A stretch of DNA of 64,000 nucleotides. It comes from Ciona savignyi (lineage: Eukaryota > Chordata > Ascidiacea > Phlebobranchia > Cionidae). Numbering within the stretch: the stretch's first letter is position 1; each line of letters starts with the position of its first letter. Position numbers and translations under genes: made by a program. The DNA is taken from the NCBI GenBank assembly GCA_000149265.1, contig CH002713.1, forward strand, positions 112,948-176,947. The letters are read 5' to 3'. Below are positions 27,501-39,500 of this stretch, piece after piece. The notes beneath the pieces were generated by a model that worked only from the letters and a program-made list of their open reading frames with translations, had not been told where the DNA came from and made no database searches.

Positions 27501-30500
27501 ATGAAGGGCCCTGATTTAGTGAACCCGCTGGTAGGGGTGTTGATGAGATTCCGCAGAGAACGCGTGGCTATCGTATCCGACATAGAAGCAATGTTTCATC
27601 AAGTTCTGGTTGCCCAAAAGGATCGTGACGCTCTGAGATTCTTGTGGTGGCCAGGAGGCGACCTGACCAAATCACCCGTTCCGCACCGCATGAAAGTGCA
27701 CCTGTTTGGCGCCCGCTCGTCACCGTGCTGCGCAACTTTCTGCCTGCGCGAAACTGCCAGAGAATTTGGCAAGTTTTTTCATCCACGAGTGGCCGAAGTT
27801 GTAAAGAATAACTTTTATGTGGACGACTGCCTCGTAACCGCCGTTGATGATCAAGCCGGCATCCAACTGGTGAAGGATTTACGTAATCTACTTTCAATGG
27901 GTGGCTTTAAACTGACGAAGTGGCTATCCACTAGTGTCGCTGTGATGGAATCCGTTCCGGCCGATGATCGAGCAAAGGTGATTCAAGATATTCCGCTAGG
28001 AGGAGAGGTACATGAACGTGTTCTGGGAATCAATTGGTGTGTCCAAGACGACGAGTTCAGATTCGACATCACTATCCCGACAAAACCGCTGACACGACGA
28101 GGTATGCTTTCCGTTACCAATTCACTTTTCGATCCATTAGGCTTTGTTGCCCCTGTTGTATTGGAGGCCCGACTTATTTACAGAGATCTCTGCTTGATGA
28201 AAACCGACTGGGACGAGGAGGTCACTGGCACCGAGCTCGAGCGATGGAAAGCTTGGTGCAACAGCCTTAATGAACTGACCCGCATTAGAATTCCTCGGTG
28301 CTTCAAACCACAAGTCCGTCATCCGACCCCCGGAGTACAGCTCCATGTATTTGCAGACGCATCTACCGCCGCCCGTGGTTGCGTATGCTACCTTAGAACT
28401 ACCTTCGAGGATGACAACACGACATGTTCGTTCGTGATGGGAAAGTCTCTTCTCTGCGATTCTGGTAAGCACACAATTCCTAGATTGGAGCTCGAAGCTG
28501 CACTTGACGCAGTAAAATTATCGCGAACCGTGAAAAGGGAACTCGGACTGGACGATTGCCCGTGTATCTACTGGACGGACTCGACAATCGTTCTACAAAG
28601 CCTTTTCTCTGACTGCAAGAACTTTCCGGTTTTCTCTCGAAACCGCCTCTCTCAAATCGAAGCATACACAAGCGTGCACGACTGGAGACATGTTCCTACG
28701 AAACTGAACCCAGCTGATCAAGCGTCACGTGGAACGACGGCAGGGACCATGATGAAGACAGGAACGTGGCATTCCGGCCCTAAGTTCCTACACCGTCCCG
28801 CTAAAGACTGGCCTACTACGTTTTTACGGCCACAACCAACGGAGCAAATCTACCGAAGTTTTGACCTGCCAAAACCAGAATCTGTATTTCTGACAGCTAC
28901 CAACTGCTCACCCACGGACAAATTCATCCGTTATTTCTCGTCCCTGCATCGATTAAAGATAAGCACGTCCTGGATTCTCCGTTTTTGTGCTTACCTGAAG
29001 AATAAGGTAAAGAAGGACACCGCAAAAATTCCGACATCGCCGATTGACGCCGAGGAGCTTCGATCTGCTGAGAGCGCCCTCGTGCGGTACGTACAACGTC
29101 GGGAGTTCCCCGATTGGATGCGCATGCAATCGACCCGACGTCCGCCGTCTACGTCACCGATCTACAAACTGAACCCTATTCTCAATGATGGCATTCTACG
29201 CGTTGGAGGTAGATTGGACAATGCACGTCTTGACTACAAAGCACGCCACCCTGCCATTATCCCCGATAACTGCCACCTTACTGACCTACTTATCGATCAC
29301 TGCCACAGTGTTGATGCTGCACACTCTGGTATGAATCACACTTTAAACATTTTATTTCAGCGCTACTGGGTGCAAAATGCTAGAGTTGCAACCCGACGTA
29401 TCCTGTCCCGATGCCTACTGTGCCAGCGAAGAGCTGCAAGGCCCGAAAGACAGATCATGGCTGATCTCCCGCCGTCAAGATTGCAAATTGACGCAAAACT
29501 TTGCGTGATCGTGAGCGAGCGAGAGAGGAGCGCCCCATGACCTGGCACGGCGTTACGCCTTATTGTATATATTGTGTATATTTTTTTTGTTTTTTATTCT
29601 TCGTTAAAAATGTGCCTCGAATCTTTTCTTTGTGTAAAAAAATTGAAACTGCTTTGATGACGCATTTTTCCATTTTTGGCGGGGGAGGATGTAAGATATC
29701 TCGACCCATTAATGTTTTATTGATGTCTATGATAAATCATAAATTGCATCACAACCAAATTACGTCACAATGGGAGTTTGTGTTACAATATCTATACCCG
29801 ACCGCGTGTTAGAAAATGCTTCCTTTTTGATTTAGTCACCGTACAGTCTGCAGCACAGTAATTTATCTGATACCGTGTATTTTCCGTTCCGGTTCTAAAG
29901 CCAAAGTTTGGTGAGTGTAATTGTTTACTATTTCATACGTACACCCGTCAATTATTGATTTTGGTCCCTTTATTTTTAATTTACAGAAAACCGTATCATC
30001 CCTCCGTATCATCCCTCCGTATCATCCCCACTGCGTATCATCTCTGTCCATATCGTCCCTGTATCACCCCCATATCGTCCCTGCACCCCTCCGTTCCGCA
30101 TCTGTACCCGTTTGAACTCTGATCGCAAATTATAATTCGAGGAAACAAACTGTCTGTTCTTTTATTCGATACGAGTTATTTTCAAACCAAAGCAACCCCG
30201 TTACTTCACCCGCGGAAGTAACATCGTTTTCAAACTGAGCAAACTGATCAAACCCATCGTAACCGTACCTCTCGACCATGGATAACCAACCAGAACACCG
30301 CGTAGAACAATGGCTGGACAACATTGAAGAAGCCAAGCAGCCAGGCATTGAAGAAGCCAAGCAGATACCAGCACCACCTAATTCAACCACACCACTCGAT
30401 GAAAAGCACGAATCCGTAAGTGTTGTAAGCACTACAAGCTCGATGCGCAGCTTTAAGCTAAAAGATAGCAAGGTAAAGCTTGAACTTGCTAGGCTTGCGC

Positions 30501-33500
30501 GACAACAAGACTTAGAGAGAAAAGAAGAAAGCAAGCTGCTCGCTGAAGCAGCTGAAAGAGAAAGAAAATTACAAGAGGAACTCGCCGACCGTGAATCCCG
30601 GCGAAAACTAGAATTGGCTGAAGCTGAAGCTAGGGCATGGGAGGAAGCATCGCTTCCTGAGGCCAGACACAACGAAGTTCAAACCCGCCAATATGCTGGT
30701 TCAACGACACCGCTTCTAGAGCAGACTACATCCACTGAACAATCACGCAACGAGATAACACCGACCGCAGCGCAGCCACCACAACGTTCTACTCTGTACG
30801 CCCCGCCCGTTGTGCGCCCGAAGGACAGCGCTCTGTCACATCTTCCCTTAACCGAACGTCATTTGCCACCGTTTCCGTCCGACATCCGGGTGAACGACGA
30901 AAGAGAACACGTGACAACACAGCATCAGAACCGGCCCGTCCCGATATGCTGATCGCTCCGCCAATGCGCAATCAACAACGACGGTACACAGCTATCACCG
31001 ACTCGTATCCGACGAGATTCACCACTCCGTCACGTAAATCACCAAGAGGTAGGTGAACGCTTTCTACCCAAACCAATTGTACAAAAATTTAATGGAGATC
31101 CGATGGACTACTGGTCCTTCGTCAACCGATACCAGCTACATATTGCCGACAAAGTAGACTCATACGACCTAAAATTAGTATACCTACTCCAACACTGCAC
31201 AGAGCCCGTCTGTGAGAAAATTAAGCATAACTCCGTAGATAATTACGAAAATGATGGCTACGAAACGGCCATGCAAGAATTATTCGAAAGATATGGTCAA
31301 CCCCATATAATAGCACGACGGTGCGAGAGCTTGTTGCAGGAATTCCCGAGGGTGCCCGCAGATGACCCCGAAGCGCTGGAGAAATTGGCCGTTCTGCTCC
31401 GAAACTGCTGCGCGTCCCTGGAAAAGACAAGGGTAAAATCGACGGTAGACTCTGTTGGCTTCATATCGACGCTGGTCAACAAGCTGCCATTGGAACTGAG
31501 AAAGAAATGGATATCCAAGTCGCTGAGTATACAGGACAAAACAAGGTGCGGTAGCTGTTTTTAAAGACTTTGCTAACTTCGTTAGAGAACAGAGTCGCGA
31601 AGCTAACTCTGTGTATGGAAAGTGTTTACTGCTAAAGTCCACAAACCCCTGTAGTAACTACCGCACGAAAACCGAAAGTGTCGGCTTATAACGTGAACGT
31701 GACTGCCGAATTTCCCACTGCTGCCGCTCCCACTCCGAAACCGTCCGGGCTGCAGTGCCCTGTCTGCAAGAAACCACATTTGATTGGCGCCTGCCGCGAC
31801 TTCAAGGATAAATCGTACGAGCAACGTAAGCGCGTAACCCGGGAATGCGGCCTATGCTTTAAATGCCTAAAGGCAGGCCATTCCGTGCGAGAATGCCCAC
31901 ATAAAATCAAATGCAGTGTAGAAGGTTGCACCGGCAACTTCCACCACACCTTGCTCCATGACCCGAGATGTATCATCAGACCCGCAGACCGAATTGAAAG
32001 CAACACGACCGTTAAAGCATGCATGCACTCGCTTAGCGCTAAGAAAAACACCGTGGTACCGACTTCCGCATATTTAGACATTGTCCCCGTACGCGTTAGA
32101 AGCGGAGGCAAAGAGACGAGAGTGTACGCTCTTCTCGATTCCGGAGCGAACCGCACATTCTGTGACCGTCGACTGGCCGATCAGTTACAAGCTACGCCGA
32201 CTGGTCGCGCCGCGAACTTTGACCTGTGTACAATGACTACTTCCGAACCGATCAATGTTAAAACGACTTCCGTCTCGTTAACTGTTCTTCCGCTTGCTGG
32301 CGGCGAAGAGCTTAACCTGCCCGACGTTGCGCTCATTAAGGAAATTCCCGCTACACCGAGCAAGATTCCAGAGCGCAATAAACTGAACCGATATAAGTAC
32401 CTTCGTGGAGTGGACCTGCCACAAATTCCCGATGGTGAAGTGATGCTGTTGATCGGCAACGACAACGCAATGGCACACCGGTGCCTGGAAAGTCGCTTCG
32501 CACCAAATCCACGCGAGACGCCTGACGCTATCCGGACCCCCCTAGGCGTGGCTGTTAAAAGGACCGTCGCTGGACAGCTTGCCGAACGAAGAGGGTGCAG
32601 CCGGATTCTTACTTCAAGCCACAGCGGGCTCAGGAAGTGACGAGGCGATAAAGGACTTACTCATCAATGACGTTGGGTGATGTGTTCCCCTCCTCCGATA
32701 CTGCTGCAACCGACGACGTTGTAAACATTGATGTGCTGGCTTCGAAGCCACAAGGAGGCGTCGGAGTTTGGCATGAAGTACTCAAAAGAAGACGTCATGG
32801 CTTACGATATAATGACGCGCCGAATTGAAAGAGTTGAAGGCCACTACCAACTTCCGCTGCCATGGAAAGACGACAGCACCGTTTTACCGGATAGCCTGCC
32901 AATGGCAAGGAGCAGACTATCAAGTTTGAAGAAGCGACTGGCGAGAGATGTCGATTTTTCCGTAAAGTATACGAAATACATGACGATGATGTTGGACAAT
33001 GGGTACGCAGAAGTAGTGCCAGAGGACGAAGTGAATACTACCAACAAGTTATGGTACCTCCCGCATCACCCTGTAATTAACCCAAAGAAACCAAGTAAGG
33101 TTCGTATCGTGTATGACTGTGCCGCGAAATGCGAAGGACAATCTATAAATGACAAGCTGATGAAGGGCCCTGATTTAGTGAACCCGCTGGTAGGGGTGTT
33201 GATGAGATTCCGCAGAGAACGCGTGGCTATCGTATCCGACATAGAAGCAATGTTTCATCAAGTTCTGGTTGCCCAAAAGGATCGTGACGCTCTGAGATTC
33301 TTGTGGTGGCCAGGAGGCGACCTGACCAAATCACCCGTTCCGCACCGCATGAAAGTGCACCTGTTTGGCGCCCGCTCGTCACCGTGCTGCGCAACTTTCT
33401 GCCTGCGCGAAACTGCCAGAGAATTTGGCAAGTTTTTTCATCCACGAGTGGCCGAAGTTGTAAAGAATAACTTTTATGTGGACGACTGCCTCGTAACCGC

Positions 33501-36500
33501 CGTTGATGATCAAGCCGGCATCCAACTGGTGAAGGATTTACGTAATCTACTTTCAATGGGTGGCTTTAAACTGACGAAGTGGCTATCCACTAGTGTCGCT
33601 GTGATGGAATCCGTTCCGGCCGATGATCGAGCAAAGGTGATTCAAGATATTCCGCTAGGAGGAGAGGTACATGAACGTGTTCTGGGAATCAATTGGTGCG
33701 TCCAAGACGACGAGTTCAGATTCGACATCACTATCCCGACAAAACCGCTGACACGACGAGGTATGCTTTCCGTTACCAATTCACTTTTCGATCCATTATG
33801 CTTTGCTGCCCCTGGTGTATTGCAGGCCCGACTTATTTACAGAGATCTCTGCTTGATGACAACCGACTGGGACCAGGAGGTCACTGGCACCGAGCTCTAG
33901 CGATGGAAAGCTTGGTGCAACAGCCTTAATGAACTGACCCGCATTAGAATTCCTCGGTGCTTCCAACCACAAGTCCGTCATCCGACCCCCGGAGTACAGC
34001 TCCATGTATTTGCACACGCATCTACCGCCGCCCGTGGGTGCGTATGCTACCTTATAACTACCTTCGAGGATGACAACACGACATGTTCGTTCGTGATGGG
34101 AAAGTCTCTTCTCTGCGATTCTGGCAAGCACACCATTCCTAGATTGGAGCTCGAAGCTGCACTTGACGCACTACAATTATCGCGAACCGTGAAAAGGGAA
34201 CTCGGACTGGACGATTGCCCGTGTATCTACTGGACGGACTCGACAATCGTTCTACAAAGCCTTTTCTCTGACTGCAAGAACTTTCCGGTTCTCTCTCGAA
34301 ACCGCCTCTCTCATAATCGAAGCATACACAAGCGTGCACGACTGGAGACATGTTCCCTACGAAACTGAACCCAGCTGATCAAGCGTCACGTGGAACGACG
34401 GCAGGGACCATGATGAAGACAGGAACGTGGCATTCCGGCCCTAAGTTCCTACACCGTCCCGCTAAAGACTGGCCTACTACGTTTTTACGGCCACAACCAA
34501 CGGAGCAAATCTACCGAAGTTTTGACCTGCCAAAACCAGAATCTGTATTTCTGACAGCTACCAACTGCTCACCCACGGACAAATTCATCCGTTATTTCTC
34601 GTCCCTGCATCGATTAAAGATAAGCACGTCCTGGATTCTCCGTTTTTGTGCTTACCTGAAGAATAAGGTAAAGAAGGACACCGCAAAAATTCCGACATCG
34701 CCGATTGACGCCGAGGAGCTTCGATCTGCTGAGAGCGCCCTCGTGCGGTACGTACAACGTCGGGAGTTCCCCGATTGGATGCGCATGCAATCGACCCGAC
34801 GTCCGCCGTCTACGTCACCGATCTACAAACTGAACCCTATTCTCAATGATGGCATTCTACGCGTTGGAGGTAGATTGGACAATGCACGTCTTGACTACAA
34901 AGCACGCCACCCTGCCATTATCCCCGATAACTGCCACCTTACTGACCTACTTATCGATCACTGCCACAGTGTTGATGCTGCACACTCTGGTATGAATCAC
35001 ACTTTAAACATTTTATTTCAGCGCTACTGGGTGCAAAATGCTAGAGTTGCAACCCGACGTATCCTGTCCCGATGCCTACTGTGCCAGCGAAGAGCTGCAA
35101 GGCCCGAAAGAACAGATCATGGCTGATCTCCCGCCGTCANNNNNNNNNNNNNNNNNNNNNNNNNNNNNNNNNNNNNNNNNNNNNNNNNNNNNNNNNNNNN
35201 NNNNNNNNNNNNNNNNNNNNNNNNNNNNNNNNNNNNNNNTATTGAATAACATTACTTAATCATAAAATTTGAAACATTGGTACTGGTATCCTGTTAGAGA
35301 TTATTACTGAACAACATATAACACTACCAGTACTTATAAAATTTGCATCATTTGTATCATGTCAGATGGTAAAATTGTGTCATCACCTATATGTTATAAA
35401 GATTTAAAAATATAGCGTTATGTAACTAGAACATTGAACATGGATGGTTTAAACTAAAAACTAACCATACAAACTCAAACAACATGCCAAATCTTGACTG
35501 TCATGTGTTTAACCAACCGAGATGAATTTTCTTACAAAAAAATCCATATTACATACAATGTAAACTTATTCCATCACTTACTGAATTTGTTATACTATTT
35601 ATTTGTTTTTGGATTTCCTGTTTTGCTTTTTTCTGGGTAAAATTTTTATAATTAATCGGTTCAGTTCTTGCTAACGCATTCCAATTTTGTCGCTCTGATG
35701 GATCCAATTTCTTCCATGCTGATCCGAATGTTGCTATATCTAGATTGTAAGTGTATATATATATATATATATAATACGAAAAACTTTTAACTTTAAAGGG
35801 TTTGTAAGTCCGGCTGCATAGTTCAGACGGTTAGAGCATCGGCTTTCAGCCAAAAGGTTGTTGGATCAAAACCGGTCAGTAGGTAGTCGGTTGTGTTCTT
35901 GGGCAAGGCACTTAGCAGACGTTGCCTAAACCCAGTGAATTAATGGGTTGAACTAACACAGTAGGAATGTCTCAATCATCATATACAACGCACTGCAATA
36001 GCTCCAGTAACCCGACGGTGGGCGCGAGGTAATCTGACGATTGCCTGTGTGATAAAGCCCCTTGCGTTTTTCCTTTCACAGGGATAAAACATGAATATCC
36101 TATAAGTTGGATCATGGGTTTAAACAATAATACTGCCTTTGATGGATAACTTAGGTTTACCTTTTCCTTTCATTGATTTGCAAAAGCTGTTGTAGCCGCT
36201 TCTTTCTCGATTGATTTTCTGTTAAATAGCTAATTACATGCAATACATTTTATTGATTTACTACAGGGATTAAAAATTACAGGTAGAAATAGTGTAAATA
36301 ATGACAAGGTAATCGGCATATTACTTTGCCCGTGTGATAAACGCCCCTTGCGTTTTCTGATTCACAGAAAATAAAACATGAATATTCTATATTCTACTTT
36401 AATAGTTAACATATTTAAATCCACTGGATCGAGGTGATGGTAAAGTGCCTTGCACATGCACACAACTGCAGATAAGAGGCTAGGTTTATGATCACCTATA

Positions 36501-39500
36501 AGAGGCTAGGTTAATGATCACCAACTAAATATAAAAATATTGTTTTTTTTAGTGTATAAATATATAGCGATAGATAGATTAGATATATATGTTCTAGTGC
36601 CATATCTTACCGTTTTAGGCATCTTGTTGAAACTAAAAACAGGTTTGTACAAGGTTAGCTCTAATGGGAACACAAAAAGGTTAGTTTATTGGAATCATGC
36701 ACATCCGTGCGTTAAATCTGTCCTTAGTGTAAGATATCTCGACCCATTAATGTTTTATTGATGTCTATGATAAATCATAAATTGCATCACAACCAAATTA
36801 CGTCACAATGGGGGGAGTTTGTGTTACAATATCTATACCCGACCGCGTGTTAGAAAATGCTTCCTTTTTGATTTAGTCACCGTACAGTCTGCAGCACAGT
36901 AATTTATCTGATACCGTGTATTTTCCGTTCCGGTTCTAAAGCCAAAGTTTGGTGAGTGTAATTGTTTACTATTTCATACGTACACCCGTCAATTATTGAT
37001 TTTGGTCCCTTTATTTTTAATTTACAGAAAACCGTATCATCCCTCCGTATCATCCCTCCGTATCATCCCCACTGCGTATCATCTCTGTCCATATCGTCCC
37101 TGTATCACCCCCATATCGTCCCTGCACCCCTCCGTTCCGCATCTGTACCCGTTTGAACTCTGATCGCAAATTATAATTCGAGGAAACAAACTGTCTGTTC
37201 TTTTATTCGATACGAGTTATTTTCAAACCAAAGCAACCCCGTTACTTCACCCGCGGAAGTAACAATATCAATAAATATATGTATACAGTAGTCTTATCAA
37301 CATGATATGATAACTTATTATATTTCTACGTCGAAGTACTTACTAGTGCAAGTAGGACCAGCGTTGCTCCAGCGATTGTTCAAACATACACTCGAAGAAG
37401 AACCGCGCATTTCATAGCCAGGTCTGCAAGAAAATAGACACCTGGCTCCCGCTTCTGGACGTGTAAAGTCCTCGCATTCCATTAGAACTGAGCTTCGAAT
37501 GCGAGGTCTGGCTTGACATCCACGTCCTTATTAATTAACACACGATTAATTACGAATTTATCCTACTTTTAAGGTTTAAACTATTAAATTATTAACGTAT
37601 AAATTGTAATAATCACTATGTTATCAGTTGTAATTTAATACTTACTTTCGCATATAGGAACAATGCGATTCCATCTTCCTGTGCTGCTGCACGTAATCTC
37701 ATTATGACCAACCAGAGATAATTGTTCAGAGCACGACAGCTCGCAAGTTGAACCAACGTTCCTTGAGTTATCACAGTTCATGACAAGGTTAGGCACCGGA
37801 GGTATAAGTGGGCACATAATAGCTGGAAAATAAGAAAAATAGATAACACCACATCACCATAAATCTTGGTTTTAAGTGTGCACTGGAAACACTGTTGTCC
37901 AAGAAACAATACACAACTAAATTTCAGTCCCTAAATGTTAATATTAAAACCAACGATTATGTTGGTATTTCCGGAATATACACAATGACGTGCGTTGGCT
38001 TGGCACCTGCCTCCTGCATGCGTCAGAACAAGTTCATTTTCTGAATACCGCGTGCTTTGCACGCTAATATGTTTTTAACTTCTATATGCCTAAATATAAC
38101 CAGCCTAATCACGATATGCTGGTACCTATTCACGTTATATAAAATAGTTCAAACAAAATTATGCAATAAGATGTTGCATTATAGATGAGACTACCTGTAC
38201 ACACAGCGGCAGTTCCGCTCCAGTATCCGGTGGTAGCACATGTTCGCCGACTACTGCCACGGGATAAAGTGTATCCGCTGTTGTAAAGTAAAATTGCTTA
38301 GTTTCGCCTTTATCATAATATTAAAAGATTTGGTGGGAAAAAATGTAAAAATGTACCTTCGACAGGAGAAAGCACAAACGGAATTCAGTCGGTTAGCGCT
38401 AAGACATGTCAATCTTCCGTTCGCTGGAGCTCGAAGGGTAGGACATTCATATGGTGTGGTACGAGTGGTTCCCACAGAGTCTTTCACTGTAAAAATATTA
38501 GTAATATTATTTTCTGCGTGGTTTAAGGAAGGCTAAGGTTATACCTTGTGGTAAGACACATCTCGGAGGTGTCAAAACGCTCCATGTTCGATCAGTCCTA
38601 CATCTAGACGTTGTTGTACCAACAGCTCTGGCGTTGGCTCCTCTGCATCCCCATGTACAAACCGAACCAACTCTGTTGCCGTTCGTACATCTTAACGTTG
38701 CCGTTCTTGGTTGCCGTAGGTTAGGGAAACATTCTGTAAAAATTACCCAGGTTTTGATTGATTGGTGATCTAGCTGTGCCTTGGGCAAGCAACAGTAGTG
38801 GCATTGACGTCATATTTACTGGTGACGCATTTTTAGAACTTTCATGACGACAGACCACCGTACTACATTTTGGCAGCTATTAGAACAAAAGTAAATAAAT
38901 ATAGTCAACTAGTCGATATAAATAACCTTTCAAAAATGAAAGTGCGAAAACCAGTGGCAAACGTTTAATTGCATGCCCAAAACAAATGAATAACGTCAAG
39001 GCAGTCCCGACGTTTTGGCAAAGATGACCGTAAACAAGTCTTAAAACAGAAGTTAGTGATCACGAAGAAAAGTAAAGGTGAAATCAAGGTGATTGATTTA
39101 GGTTTATGAGAAAGTTTAACGTTTGAAATACTTTGTTTCGGGCATTATAATGAAAAGCATAAATTGAACTCCGCTCATATATTTAACTACTATGTTTATT
39201 ACATAAGTGATAGTAATAATAATGTGACATGACTTAAATCCACTTTAAATAATGTATTTCCCGTGTTGGTGCTTTGTAGTTATTATTTAAGGTAATAATT
39301 GAGTTGTTTCCACTTACGGTCGCTGCAGGGCAAATCGGCGGCATTGCAGAGGTCACTCTTGCACATGCATTGGCAGACAGCATCCTTCCTAAAAAAACAT
39401 AAACACCGTATTAGTAAAAATCCAAAATGCCATATGATAACTTTCTCCACTTTATTAAAAATGGTACGACATGCATTTAGGCCAGCAGCCAACCGAGGAT

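Larger units (their letters stand above)
24021..30223 (+). mobile_element. BEL/Pao LTR retrotransposon copy 1, internally deleted
   Basis: Two 534-bp LTRs (24021-24554 and 29690-30223), both TG...CA and seemingly identical, flank a 5.1-kb interior. The interior encodes Gag with CCHC knuckles, an aspartic protease, reverse transcriptase, RNase H and the zinc-binding start of integrase. The integrase core and everything after it are missing. The frame ends just past LPPSR near 29480, and about 170 bp later a purine tract (GGCGGGGGAGGA) abuts the 3' LTR. No standard tRNA primer-binding site is evident after the first LTR. The element lies antisense inside an intron of the CCP gene. Confidence 0.88.
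29690..35139 (+). mobile_element. BEL/Pao LTR retrotransposon copy 2, cut by a gap
   Basis: The second copy uses the LTR at 29690-30223 as its 5' LTR and runs in the same order as copy 1. It stops at the 100-N gap exactly where copy 1 has its deletion (after CTCCCGCCGTCA). The integrase core and 3' end may therefore be in the gap, or absent. Internal sequence is close to copy 1, with scattered one-base indels and a cluster of substitutions at 33797-34175. Confidence 0.82.
35240..36727. other. Non-coding segment between gap and third LTR
   Basis: AT-rich, SINE-bearing DNA with no CCP exon and no retroelement coding sequence. It looks like ordinary intergenic or intronic DNA placed inside what otherwise seems one retroelement insertion. 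Confidence 0.6.

Noticed and set aside
35038..35259. ORF running through the 100-N gap
   Set aside because: It is an artefact of translating N; the two sides are unrelated.
35809..35885. Possible tRNA gene
   Set aside because: A- and B-box-like motifs are present, but the cloverleaf is not kept and the same sequence continues into the SINE body.
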